DNA of 64,000 nucleotides from Populus alba. Its lineage: Eukaryota; Streptophyta; Magnoliopsida; Malpighiales; Salicaceae. Location: positions 6,886,967 to 6,950,966 of the forward strand of contig NC_133299.1 in the NCBI RefSeq assembly GCF_005239225.2, written 5' to 3'. Below, piece by piece: positions 12,141-23,783 of this stretch; position 1 is the first letter of the stretch, and every line of letters starts with the position of its first letter. Below the pieces are notes generated by a model, which made no database searches, was not told the DNA's origin, and worked only from the letters and a program-made list of their open reading frames with translations. The position numbers and the translations under genes were made by a program.

Positions 12141-13372
12141 TATTCTTTAGGCTTTGTTAGGTTTTTAATCTTTTAACATTATAAAAATATGACGTCATGA
12201 AACCCAAGAAAAACTAAAGAAATGATATGAAAATCAAATTTATTTTACAAAAAATCAAGTGGCCCTCGATAGAAAACAGGACCGGGCTGCGAGGCTCAGA
12301 CCAACTTGGCAACTCCTATACTGTTCGGTCAAGAATTTCGTAGGAATTAATCTTCTCTCGTGAAATGGAGTAATTATCTCACTAATTACCATGACAAAGC
12401 TTAGCTGTTTTCTTGTAAGAGATTTGTAGCGTAGCTTCTTTCAAGGTGCCGACAGGTCTAAGCCTGCAGAGTGAACGGCTATACAGCTTGTTTGTTTGTC
12501 TGAGACGGTCATCAAAAAGTCCACCGTTGCTCCCCTTGGTTTATTTTAAATATTAATTTGATTATTGAGTGCTACAATTACTGTTGTTTGTTTTATACAC
12601 TTTAAGATTTTCCATGAAATTTGTGTATCATCTTTATCACTCTTAATTTTAATTTTATCTATTTTTATATAAAAAGAAATTAATTTATAAAATCATGGGC
12701 TGATAGGCAAGAGTTTTCCACCATTTAAATTCGCAATAAAACAAGGCACAAGAAAAGAAAAGAGTGATTGACTCGGAGTTTAACAACGATTAAGGAATTC
12801 AACTTAGACAAAGGTTTTTTTTTCTTAAAACTTCTATTCTTTTTTATTTTTCATAAGAAATTTTATAGGAATATATTATGGTTTATAAATAATCTGATTG
12901 TGAGTTAAATATTATTGTTAAGGCTTCAATGTAGCCTTTCCATGATATTCTTGAATTTCGAATTTATTTTATTAAAGTTTTTATTATTATTTATTAAGTA
13001 CAATTTATTGTATCTAATGCCTTTGAATGATTGATATTTAGAGAGTATGCATATATACTATCTTTTTAGGATGCATGTCCTGAATTAAATGAAAAACCTC
13101 TATTTAATTTGTGCATGTAGGTAACTTTAATTATACTCGAGAGAGGGTTTTGGATAGATTATAATATTTTATAATTAATTTAAAAGATAAATACTTAGTA
13201 ACATATTTTAAAAATAGTTTGGCTTGGTTAACCAAAAAGTCTTAGTATTTTCTCTATCAATTAATTCATCTTACTATCATATTTTTGTTTAATTTCTATT
13301 TGTTTATCTATTAATTCTCTTACACATATTCATCTATTTTGCACTTTTAAATAATTTAGAGTTGCAATAACT

Positions 13373-13412
13373 TTAATAGCTAATAGAAAGATTTAATAGC
13401 TAATAGAAAGAT
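13373..13412. repeat. 20-bp exact tandem duplication
   Basis: The unit TTAATAGCTAATAGAAAGAT is present twice head to tail (13373-13392 and 13393-13412). Confidence 0.9.
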
Positions 13413-14104
13413 TTATAGTCATCTTATAAAGAATAATCTTATGATTTATATTGTTTTACTAGAAGTGATTAGTATATTTGCTATTGTCCATTTCCCATTT
13501 AATTCACACACACACACACATATAAGGATTTTGAGCAATTAATTCATAGATATTAAATTCATAACGAATCATTTAGAGGAACTTGACTCTATGAACAACA
13601 TTTTCCTTAGGTAATGCAAGCTTTTCCTCGAGAACTGCGATCTTATTAATATAGGATTTCGAAACTTCAGGGAGAAAACAAGGCAAGAAGTTTTGGATCC
13701 ATTTGGGATAATAAAACCTATTGCTAGGCTTTGCAAATAGATCAAGAACAAACACACACACACACACTAGTGAATAAATATATGTATATTGTATCTTGCG
13801 AGCAATATTACAACTGTATTAGAATCGTCAGATTATTATTAATGTAAAACCTAACCCTTCCAACATTAAATTAGCATTATCTCCACGTTGCTTGTCGTGA
13901 AATTATGTTTAAATAGCCATGGCACAAGGATTAGAAGCTTCAGCACCGAGGCAAGAACTTAAAATCAGCTATAAACAGGAGCAAGTGATTAATCATGCAG
14001 TGGAAATCTATCAGAGATGGGTTAAAATAGTTTGCTTAATGAAATGTTTTGTAGTCAGTGTACAAAGAGGCGAGTCAAACTCACTCTCCATTAATAAAAT
14101 AACA

Positions 14105-14310
14105 TTGGAATTGCGTTTGAAAAACACTTTTTATAAAATTTAATTTTTTTTGTTTGAAATTAATATATTTTTGATATTTTCAAATTATTTTGGATGTGCT
14201 GATTTCAAAAATAATTTTTTAAAAATAAAATAACATTATTGGCATACTTTTCTGGATAAAAAACACTTTAAAAAGCAACCACAACCACACTCTCAAACAC
14301 ACTTTAACTC
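14105..14310 (-). repeat. Short AT-rich dispersed repeat, copy 4, with possible terminal inverted repeats
   Basis: The left side reads GCGTTTGAAAAACACTTTTT and the right side AAAACACTTTAAAAAGCAAC followed by CACAACCACACTCTCAAACA. The GTTTGA / TCAAAC and AACACTTT / AAAGTG-type blocks suggest imperfect terminal inverted repeats of a hAT-like MITE. The class is inference. Confidence 0.5.
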
Positions 14311-15401
14311 TTCTTAAATAACTTAAAGTTGATTAGAACTACGTACACAGCTAACATCATCAATTGCTGGTAACATGAAAGTTAGGCAATTCCTGTTTGC
14401 GCCTTTGATCAAAATTGAACGATTGCGTCTAAGTGTTATCCAGGGAAATATATAGTACTTGAAGTCCTTATCTAACTTATAACAAGCAACATGCTTCCAC
14501 AGTCTGTAATTACATATATTACAACAAATACTTAAAAATATAGGCCGGATTTTCACGGTAACAATTCATAATTCTAAAATTTTATTTATTTTTGTCTTTA
14601 AACCTTTTCTTCTCTTCAAATATAGCATTTCATGCCCAAATTCGTGACCAATTTGTTTTTAAAAGGGATAAAATTGAAACAAATGAAACTAAAGTGTAAA
14701 ACAAGAAGAAAACTAAATACTAGTTTAAATCTAAATTCAGAGAAAAGTTCCTTTTCATCCTTATACTTTCTATTTTTAGTTTTCTTACACAATCCCTATA
14801 GTTTCTAAACATTTTCATTTTGGTTCAAAGTCTTAGTTTGCTAACATTTTAATTCCTAAATTAGAGAGAGGTAAGAGAAAGTAATCAAAAAATGATAAGA
14901 AGATAGAAAAGATTGTAGATTTCATCACTTTTAAGCAACAAAACTCTTTACTCATGGTTTCAATGGATACAATTTAAAGAGGAGAGTTTGATGATAATTA
15001 TTTAAAATCTTAATTATTTGAAATCTTAATATCAGGGTTGAATTTTTTTTTTTTTTAGTTTGATGTTATATTTTTAAAATTACAATAAAAAAGCTTGCAG
15101 ATTTAATTTTTTATGGTATTTTTTTTCCCGACGAACAGCATAGTATGCTCTCGTTAGATAGCTAGAAATTACTATTTTAAACATGTAATTAACTACCTTA
15201 ATCAAATTTGGAAAGATCCTATAAGCAAGTTGTAATATCTCAATGGACCCGTTTTCACCACTCTTGCTGTCACCGATGATAACATTGTCCCTCACTCGGT
15301 TGCAGTACGACTATGGCCTCTTGTTTTTTCTCTCAGCATTTTGTTTGCTTGAGAGAAAGTGGATTCAAAATCTTATGGTCATTATCTTTTTTCCCTGATA
15401 G

Positions 15402-15429
15402 GATTTGTATGCATGCATGCCTACAAATC
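15402..15429. repeat. 28-bp near-perfect palindrome with RY core
   Basis: GATTTGTA at the left and TACAAATC at the right are exact reverse complements and enclose GCATGCATGC, itself a palindrome containing the CATGCATG RY element. Only one base pair breaks symmetry. No neighbouring gene explains it. Confidence 0.8.
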
Positions 15430-16309
15430 TTGTTCGTTATTTTGAAATCATGAGGAACCTTTAATTTGTTCTTATCTGAATTTATCTAGCCCCATTACAA
15501 GACTGAATTGCAGGCATGATTTTTTATTTTGTTTTCTTGTAAAAGCTATTTCCAATTATTTGATTCTCAGACAGACTACATGGGTACATGGAACTACAAA
15601 TATTTCATGTTCAAGAGATCGTAAATGTCTTTAATAAAACGACCAACATCTTTCACTTTGATTAATTGCCGATTTCTGACGATGGAAAATGCAAGTGTTT
15701 CCCTTTATTAATACTCTCTTCTTTTAAACGGTTGACAAATATATTAAAAAACATTTAAAATTATAGTAGTAGTTTTTTTTTAAATAATTTTTACTTGAAA
15801 ATATATTAAAATAATATTTTAAAACGTAAAAGAATTAAAATCACATGGGAAGACACATGAAATACAAGCATATTTGAAAACATAGCATGGCTCAATATTT
15901 GTGCTCTTATTATTACAGGGACGAAGATGCTGCAGATGCCAAGGATAAGATTGTAAGAAACACGCCAAAATTCTGTGCTGGAAATGTACCTATCAATCGA
16001 TTATGACCATCAAATTTAAAACCAACGGCTATGAGTTATCATCAACCCCATCTGTCAGTGCTTTCAATGGCCGATCTTGCTCCATCAAAGTGGTTACACG
16101 TGCGTGTCTGTGATTTGTGTTGCATGGTATCATCTCTCATGGTCAATTTTTAAATATACCTCCTCATTTATTATACTCTGCTACTCGCTGGAAATCAGCC
16201 CAAGAACATTTATAACACAATGCCGTTGAAGAAAACTCCTTCAATATAATAGTGGTTCATTTCCCAAACAAATTCATTAATTAAAAGCTTATTCATGCTT
16301 TATTTTTAC

Positions 16310-16445
16310 GTTGAAATCGTTTTTTCAAAAACATTTTTTATTTTAAATTAATTTTTTAATATTTTAAAATTTTTTAATATTGCTCCTATAAAAAATTTTA
16401 AAAAATTTTTTAAAAAATATTTTAAAAAATAATATCTATGGTTGT
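16310..16445 (-). repeat. AT-rich dispersed repeat, partial
   Basis: TTTTTCAAAAACATTTTTTA followed by mixed A/T blocks resembling one half of the MITE-like repeat; too degenerate to bound exactly. Confidence 0.35.
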
Positions 16446-16932
16446 TATTTGTTTTTGTTTTTTTTTTTAAATTGTGTAGGTTAATGTTTAAAATTTTTCT
16501 AATTAATAAAAAGAAATAAAGTGAACTTGGGATTAAAAGTAAGGTAATTTTATAATTAACACCTCTTGTTTTTTTTTTTTTTTTTAGAGAGATCTTGTAA
16601 AGTAATTTCAGAATCGAAATAGTTTTATATCAATGTGTAAACGTAAATCGTTTGTTCTGTGCTATAAAAAAATAACGAAATATAATTTTCCATAAATAGC
16701 AAGAGCAAGTTAGAATCCCTTGGGTAGTTCTATTCACCGAGAGAAAACTGATATCAACCCTAACAGTACCTTTCCATGATGGCTCGTGCAAGCTTTCTAC
16801 ACATGTGCACCCTTACCAGAGAGAGGGAGAGAGCATGGAATTTTTTTTAACATCAATTGCTCTACACAAATTTAACAAAATATGAAACAGAAACTTATAT
16901 ATGAGAAGTAATTAAGAAGCATCATCTATTAA

Positions 16933-17736
16933 TTAATATTTTTTAATCTCATTTTCAGCTTCTAATGAAGTTAAACAAGGACTGATTATATCAACTTCAT
17001 TTCCTAACGAGGATACACAACAAGGAGTAGAAGACGAATCATCAGAAGATGCAGAAGAAGTGTAAAATGACAAAGGAGAAGAAGGAGAATCAACATGATG
17101 TTGCGTAGTCCTAGCAGTAGTGATAGTACTTGAAGAAGAAGAAGAAGAAGAAGCCATAGCAAGACCAAGAAGCAAATCTACAAAAGCACCAATGATGTAC
17201 CCATGATTGCTCTTTCCATTCACCTTCAAGTAGCAAGACAAAAGCTCTTCAAGACCTTCCCAGTCTGCTAATCCATGAGCTTCAACCATCTCCTCCATTG
17301 ACTCCTTGAAATCCAAATAAGGGTCTTGAGACTCCATTGACAATACCACGCTTTCTTTAAATGGAAACTCACCACCTGCCTTAGCTTCTTCCAAGATTGA
17401 GTTTGTCTCCCCTGGTTTGAAGAACAGCCTCTCTGACCTCAAGCCCTTGATCACTGTCTCTACAGACTCACCAGCTCCTGACTGATCATCTGATGCTGTT
17501 GAGAAGCTAGCTGACTCACAGGAGTTGGTGAACCATGACTCAGGTGTAGTACTGTCCACCACATCATTGTTAGTAGCATCTAAGAAACCTGGGGTAATGG
17601 TCTTGAGCATTCCATCACTTGTTCTAAAACTAAAAGAGAGTGTTCTTGGTTGCTGACAATAAGCAGGCCAAGGCCATAAAGCTCTTGATGAGGGATCCGT
17701 ATTTGCATTATTCTTGGAGAGAAAAGGGAGCTTCAT
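16933..17736 (-). CDS. OFP: OVATE family protein, OFP13/15/16/18 subgroup
   Basis: An intronless 267-residue frame. I start it at the ATG at 17736, giving MKLPFLSKN, the usual N-terminus of this subgroup, rather than at an upstream non-ATG codon in the same open frame. PRTLSFSFRT near residues 30-39 is a subgroup motif. The OVATE domain runs from about residue 136 (SQDPYLDFKESMEEMVEAHG) through WEGLEELLSCYLKVN to HGYIIGAFVDLLLGLA near 192. It is followed by a run of nine Ser (196-204) encoded by a GAA/TTC-type repeat and a Ser/Thr-rich tail. The likely role is repression of growth-promoting genes and control of organ shape through KNOX/BELL or TRM partners. The 5' leader (17737-18000) is pyrimidine-rich on the coding strand, as expected for a UTR. 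Confidence 0.93.
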   Translation of the reverse strand: MKLPFLSKNNANTDPSSRALWPWPAYCQQPRTLSFSFRTSDGMLKTITPGFLDATNNDVVDSTTPESWFTNSCESASFSTASDDQSGAGESVETVIKGLRSERLFFKPGETNSILEEAKAGGEFPFKESVVLSMESQDPYLDFKESMEEMVEAHGLADWEGLEELLSCYLKVNGKSNHGYIIGAFVDLLLGLAMASSSSSSSSTITTARTTQHHVDSPSSPLSFYTSSASSDDSSSTPCCVSSLGNEVDIISPCLTSLEAENEIKKY

Positions 17737-18314
17737 TTTCTTGCCCACCAACTCGTTTGTTCTTGGTTTTTGCCTAAAATGTATTGCTTAAGACGGAAAC
17801 GTTATAAGTTGGTTTCAAAAGAGTTTTGGCGGTGAGAAAGGTAGATTTTTTGAAAGGTTCTTTATGGGTTTATGATTCAGAGAGGCAGGATTATGAGAGC
17901 AGATTTTGAAGAAGTGGTCATGAATAATTAAGGAGAATAAATGCAGAGAGGAGAGTAGAGAAGGAGGGAAAGGGGAGCTGGTTGGAGAGGGCTGGTGGGG
18001 ACTCTCACACCTTCTTTTCTGTGTATTGAAATTTTGGGCTTTTGAAGTAAATGTCGTTCAGTTGAAGTCATTGAATATTATGGTACTTTTTTTTATTATT
18101 AAATAGAGTTATCTACTGCTATATTTCTCTGTCACAAACTCTTCCTTTTCTAGGTTCTTGTAGTTCAATTACGTGACCTAGCTAAGCTTTGTTGTTTTCT
18201 TGTGTAAAAACTTGAATATATTTGAATGTTGAAAGTTTTCAAATAGTCTAATAAATTACCGCAAGTATGTATATGATAATTACTGAGGGGTAGAATAAAT
18301 CATTAAATTAATTA
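17737..18314 (-). promoter_or_regulatory. Upstream region of the second OVATE gene
   Basis: On the gene's strand the first 280 bases upstream of the ATG are pyrimidine-rich and ATG-poor, consistent with a leader. I see no convincing TATA box. A CACTA-type transposon end begins 578 bp upstream of the start codon and may limit the promoter. Confidence 0.4.
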
Positions 18315-18735
18315 CACTACCAAAATTTTTAAATTTACTGGCCGAATATTTCATTGATAATTAGACTTTTAGTCTGTTAAGATGACTTTTACCGACAGGC
18401 TAGTAGATAATTATTGTTCATCAGAAAAATATTTCAGGGTAATTCTTGTTTTATTTGTAATTCTGTTGGTAAAATAATTATCGTTGGATGTATAGATAAA
18501 ATAAGCACGTCAAACAAAAAATTTACTTAATTTATTTCGTCGGTATATCCTTATTTGAATATGGCATATCATCGACAAAAAAAATTATATATAATTCCAT
18601 TGATGATTTTTTTAATATTACTAACGGAATTAAATAGCTGGTGATTAAACAGTGACACTGACATTTGCAGTAATTCTTTTCCAATTCTCTAGAATATACC
18701 GATGAACTTAATTTGTTGGTAAGAGCATTACTAAT
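18315..18735 (+). mobile_element. CACTA transposon terminal fragment
   Basis: Starts with CACTACCAAAATTTTT, matching the CACTGCCAAAATTC terminus (reverse strand) at 61313-61326. It is followed by about 400 bp of subterminal motifs related to ACCGACGG and TCGTCGGTATA, plus ACCGATGAA. No partner terminus or transposase lies nearby, so this is a relic. Confidence 0.55.
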
Positions 18736-19039
18736 GTTTTAAAAATATATATTTTTTAAAAATCAATTAAACATAGTATAAAATAATTAAAATAAAATAA
18801 AAATATTCATTATAAATTTAGAACTTTATCAGTTCAAATACAATTCATTTAAAATGGAGGGGGTTAAAGAAGGAGGAGGAGGGAACAAGTCTTCGCTTGG
18901 ACCGTGGGGCTAATAAAAGGGAGCACATGTACCACTTATCTATGATTTTAACTCTATGTACAATCGAAAGAGTTCGACAATCTCAACATTAAGTCGTTAT
19001 GTTTTAGCAGCAAGATAAGTCATTTAAGCTATAACTTGT

Positions 19040-21050
19040 TGGTTTAAATGATGATAAATGATGCAAATCCATTAAAAAATATACACCCAAAACCTGATCC
19101 AGAAGGATGATTGTCGCAATGTCATACAAGTGCAACAAAATAGAGACTCCACTTGGGACTTACTTGTAGCCTAACCTTTGTTGCATGTCTGATTGTTGTG
19201 TTTTAGTTTGGTTGGTTTGTGCATTAATTGTCAAAATGCATTTTATATACAAAGCTCATGCATTGTCTATTAGATATGAATTAATGCTTTCATGCATCAC
19301 ATGCTTTAATGTTTTAGAGCATGCATTCTTTTTGGTTAGGTGGAGGGATTAATGGTATAACATATGATTATTGATACGGGTTGTGGCTCGTAAAACACCA
19401 AACTCAACTATGAGTGCTTGTTTAGTAATGGTAGACATAAATACTTTAAGTGTTTCTTGCAATGCTTCTATATTGTCCCTACAAGGACTATCACTAGGTA
19501 GATTTGAGACCATTTTAGAAAACTTACCCATACTCATTTAATAAATAGAATCTATCCTTAAGGTGTATGTACCATCTATAAGTTGTATCAAAGAAAGCCC
19601 GACATGTATCATCTAGAATTTTAGGATTTTTGGGTGACAAAAGGTTATCAAATAGATTCTTTAAGAGTCTAAGCAATTACAAATTAGCTAAGATGGATAT
19701 TGATTCCCTCGTTAGTTTAATGATGACATCAGATTCACAAATCTATAGATGACAACCATTGTCACTCTCGAAGGGTGAACTTATATTTAATTTACCTTTT
19801 GTTTTTCAAAAGTATCTCATAATTATTTGCTTTTCAAGCTTGTTTGATTTTTATTTACAAGTGAAATATAGGTCCACCCTTACAAACTAAAACCTTAAAA
19901 TCCATAAACACTAAATTTAGAAAAAAAGGTTCATGGAAAATGAAGAAATGACACAGTTGGAAGCCCAATAAAGGGAGATGAAAAACATGAAGGGTGATAT
20001 TGTTAAGCTCACTGGTTTGCTCGAACAAATCTTAAGATCTAGACCTAGAGAAGGAACTTCTACTCAGCCTGTAGTTACCGCCTAACTTGTACCTAAACAA
20101 ACAGCTCCCTTCACTTTCATTCCATAGAGTTTGGAGCAATTAGCACCTTGCTACAGGCCCAATTTACTACATCTTTTTTATTTTCTTAGTCAGCATCAAC
20201 TGTAGATATGAATGTTGAAACCCATATCTAAATAAGCAACTCCCTTCACTTTCATTCCATAAAGTTTGGATGCAATTAACACCTCGCTAAAGGCCCAGTT
20301 TACTACATTTTTTTATTTTTTTAGTCAGCACCAACTGTAGACCTGAATGTTAAAACCCATATGGAAAAGGTGATAAAAAAAAAAAAACAAGGATTTTGAT
20401 AAGTTTTCTTCCATTTAAGAGAGATTAAAGGTAATTAAAAGAACTAATTTATATGATCTAGCTAAAGCCTTTAAAATGTTCTTAACTCCAAGCATAGTGG
20501 TCCTTAAGAAGTTCAAAGTGCAAAAATTTGCTAAATATACTAGTACGTAGTGCCCAATAACTCATTTGAAAGTGTATTGAACTAAGATGACAAAAGTCAT
20601 CCGTGATGATAAACTCTTAATCCATTTTTTCGAGGAAAGCCTGGGTGGTGTTGCTCCATTAAGATTAAAATATTAAAAGACTTGATAAATGCCTCTGTCA
20701 ATCAATATAAATTTAACATGGATATTGCATCTGATAGAATTAACCGGCAAGATATGAAAATGGGTGACAAATAATATATATTTAAGGTCACCTAAAGGTA
20801 GCATATAGTAGCTACTTAGGTGAATCCTCTATTGCTAGAAAAGAAGATGTTTAACTTATTTATCAACATGTTAAAGACACCATACTTTGAGTTCTTAGTT
20901 AGAACTGCAGCCCAACACTTTACTGACTTATTGATTATGGTTTAAATGATTGAACAAGCTGTCAAAGCAAGAAAATAAAAGGTTTATCCATGAGTTCTAA
21001 AGTCAAGATGGAAAATGAATGATAATGATCGTCAATTAAGGTAAAAAGAA
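19040..21050 (+). pseudogene. Tat/Ogre-like Ty3/gypsy leader and gag remnant
   Basis: Read on the plus strand across frames. Around 20555-20650 it encodes TKMTKVIRDDKLLIHFFEES, followed by LGG and a proline-containing turn. Around 20690-20780 come DLINASVNQYKFNMDIASDR and a degenerate QDMKMG. Around 20820-20960 come PLLEKKMFNLFINMLKTPYF and EQAVKARK. These match, from family knowledge, the capsid region of plant Tat/Ogre-type gypsy gag. Upstream, GACTCCACTTGGGAC near 19.14 kb resembles the leader of these elements. Numerous stops make it non-functional. No protease, reverse transcriptase or integrase follows. Confidence 0.65.
20090..20362. repeat. 135-bp tandem duplication inside the gag remnant
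   Basis: The block CTCCCTTCACTTTCATTCCA occurs at 20105 and 20240 with parallel downstream sequence (CTAAAGG/CTACAGG, GTCAGCA, ATGAATGTT). Two copies differ by scattered substitutions. Confidence 0.85.
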
Positions 21051-21109
21051 ACAAGTCAAATTTATGAATGATAAGGGTACCTATTATATTGTCACCAAAT
21101 CATCTTTAA

Positions 21110-22636
21110 TGTCACACCCAATATTGCGATGACTTTTAAGTTTCTAGAAAGAAAAAAAAAAAAAGAAAGATATTTGGCATCTTGCTCTTAAAGGGGAAAA
21201 AGTTTGGTTTTTGGAGTCGTCACCTAATATTATGGTCATTAGAAACCCTAACTGGTTAACACATATTATATAGTACACGACTGGTTATGCAAAAAAAAAA
21301 AGATACAATCACCTCTTAAGTGTTATACTTGAGGTACGCTGCATTGTTGGTTTTGTTTGGAATTCTTATACTTTAATTATCTAAAAGTTTAAAGTTACTA
21401 CCTAGTATTTTGGTCATTAGGAACCTTAACTTGTTTATAGATCCTGGATAAGGAGACTAGTTATGTATAGAAAAAACATTATCACCCCTAATACACCATA
21501 CCTAGAGTAAGCTGCACTGTTTATTTGTCTATTTATTACTAAAGCTATATTGCGTTTTTCTAACTATTGGTTTGTCTATTGGTTAAAACATATTTATCTC
21601 TATGAGGTGTATCATGATTTTATATGCCAAACCTAGCATTTTTAATGTTAAAATATATTTTATTTTTTTCTTTCCTTTAATACCACGAATAAGTTCGTAA
21701 TTTTCAAATATTAAAAGTAAAGAAAAGAAGAGATAGAATGGGATTGCTTTATTTATTATAGGCCTAGTTTGTTTTTTTTTAATATTGAAAATACATCTTA
21801 CGTGTAAGTTTCTAAATTCTTATATAAAAAATAAACAAATTCATTTTTTTAGAATTTTTTAAATTTAGACCAAGTTCTAATGAATTTTAAAAACTTGTTA
21901 TAAAATCCAAACATCCAAGCAAAATATTTTTGTATTTCTCTGTTTTTTTTTTTTGGTAAAACGCTATGAGAAATAAAAAAAAATGCTATTGTATGAAAAA
22001 CAAAATTGGCTTTTCCTTTTTATCAAGAACAAAACAAAGGTTTATTTTTTTTATACAATTCCAAGATATTAAAAAACAATTATTTTTTAAAAGAACCTTG
22101 CCATGATGCAAATTGAAAAATGCTGTTAAGTTTTTTTTTTTTTTGTATTTTCATGTTTATTTTTTATTTTTATCCATTTATCTAACAGATGCTAAAATAA
22201 AAATATTATGCATTATACATCCACATCTCTTCACTAATTAACTCACACACCCTACAATCATGTATATTTACAAAATCATCCCTAAATATCAATCAAGGTC
22301 ATGACAAAACATATCAAAAATCTTTCTTAAAAAATCTAAAATAGACCTTCTAAAAGAGGTTGGAAAAAACCTAAATGGTTAGAATGTGGTGCAAGAGTTG
22401 ATGCAGCTTTAGGAAAGATATTGGATCTACCACTGGCGCATGTTAGGCATGCGCCACTACTACTGTTAGTGTTTGGGCTCATACATTGCCGCTCATGGAC
22501 GACCGACACCCGGTGGATCAAATAGATCCCCTCTTCCTTTTCATGTTTATACCAGTGGTGAGTGTTACCATTACCTGCAAAAAGAAACACACACAAGGAA
22601 TGTTTCAATTTATTTCCTCTTCTCTCTGTAAATTTG

Positions 22637-22671
<35 letters not shown>

Positions 22672-23250
22672 AGTTTCTTCCACTTTTACTTGGTGTTGTT
22701 GTCATGGTTAAGATGTGAAGGAGGAGGTGTTAGTGTTGTCATAGTGGTTTGAAAGTTCTTGGCTGAAGAAGAGATGTTGTTAATTAGGTGTTGGAATTGT
22801 TGTCACCAACTATGTGAGTAGGCAATGGAGAAGGAAACAATGGCTAGTGACTACTGTGGGGAGAAGGGCAACATTGCTGTGGAAAAATAGGAGTATGTAG
22901 CCATGGTTGAGAGATGATGTGATCATTAGTTGCGGGTTGGAAGAGATGATGATGGCTCTTATTGTTGCTGGCGATGTGAGGAGATGACTTCGGTTAGAGC
23001 TGGTGAGAGGGAAACCATTAGTAGAGAAGATGAAGGTGACAAGTTTATTTGTTCTTCTTGAAGGAGAAGACCTTGTTCTTCTTTTTTTGAAAATGTAAGA
23101 ATGTGTGTTGAATGGTGCATGGAGAGAGAAAAATTGTTGTGTTTTTTTATGTGGTGGTCATTAGGGGGCCATGTTTGTTTTTTCTCCTTTTAGGCGAGGG
23201 GCAGCTTGGAGCGATGGTTTTGTGGTTGCTTTAATAGTGTATTTTTTAGG
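21110..23250 (+). mobile_element. Degenerate gypsy LTR, same family as those at 34.8 and 39.9 kb
   Basis: Starts TGTCACACCC, comparable to TGTCGCAC at the other two LTRs. It contains GGAGTCGTCACCTAATATT, the CATTAGAAACCCTAACTGG block, the GACTGGTTATG block, and a second decayed copy of the same block at about 21398-21535 ending in GTAAGCTGCACTG. A pyrimidine-rich zone with a (TC)n tract occurs at 22639-22666, mirroring the pyrimidine zone of the solo LTR. The 3' end is uncertain (between about 23.25 and 23.49 kb). Confidence 0.6.
22639..22666. repeat. (TC)n microsatellite
   Basis: A 28-bp CT dinucleotide tract within the old LTR. Confidence 0.95.
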
Positions 23251-23425
23251 TTTGTTTTAAGCTAATTCTCTCACTAATTTCTCCTCCTAACCCCCTTTTT
23301 TTTTTTTTATATATATGCTAATGCTCCCTTTCTCATAACTAAGATTTTTCAATATTTATAGCCAAATCTTTTCTTTACAATTGCATGTTCCTCAAGGAAC
23401 TGGATTTGTCCTCATTTTCTTGTGT

Positions 23426-23428
<3 letters not shown>

Positions 23429-23461
<33 letters not shown>
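23429..23461. repeat. (TA)n microsatellite
   Basis: A 33-bp TA tract between the old LTR and the 3' end of the CAF1 gene. Confidence 0.95.
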
Positions 23462-23463
<2 letters not shown>

Positions 23464-23783
23464 ATTATTTTAAAAAAAATACAACATCAACAATAACTCC
23501 ATAGAATAATAAACGTGCTAATAATTAACCACATTGAAAACTAAAGGATGCTAATGCATTAAAATATATATGTTTTTGATTTTTTTTTTTTTTTTGTTAT
23601 TTTTAGATTTTAATCATCATTGCAGCGAGTGGGGTAACTGGGGAGAAAAAAAATAACCATAAAGAGTTGTCACAATGCTAGCTATTGTTTCAACAAGTTG
23701 AGTATGATCGAGAACTGCTACTAGAACTTGATATCAAAGTGAAAAAATGTGTACAAACCCAACTTTCGAAAGAAAAAGATGAA

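Larger units (their letters stand above)
11539..16932. other. Long gene-poor AT-rich stretch
   Basis: No credible gene. It contains two MITE-like repeats (about 11965-12140 and 14105-14310), partial pieces near 15.77 and 16.3 kb, (CA)n tracts near 13504-13520 and 13750-13768, a 20-bp tandem duplication at 13373-13412 and a 28-bp near-palindrome at 15402-15429. Two overlapping minus frames at 13.57-13.77 kb have no family features. Confidence 0.6.

Noticed and set aside
13569..13767. Two overlapping minus-strand frames
   Set aside because: Similar start and end, different frames, no motif; one is extended by a (CA)n tract.
15918..15962. Possible exon fragment DEDAADAKDKIV after an ACAG acceptor
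   Set aside because: Resembles a linker of RNA-binding proteins, but it is only about 15 codons with nothing convincing on either side.
22336..22752. Overlapping frames on both strands around the (TC)n tract
   Set aside because: They translate a microsatellite (Arg/Glu or Ser/Leu repeats) within an old LTR.
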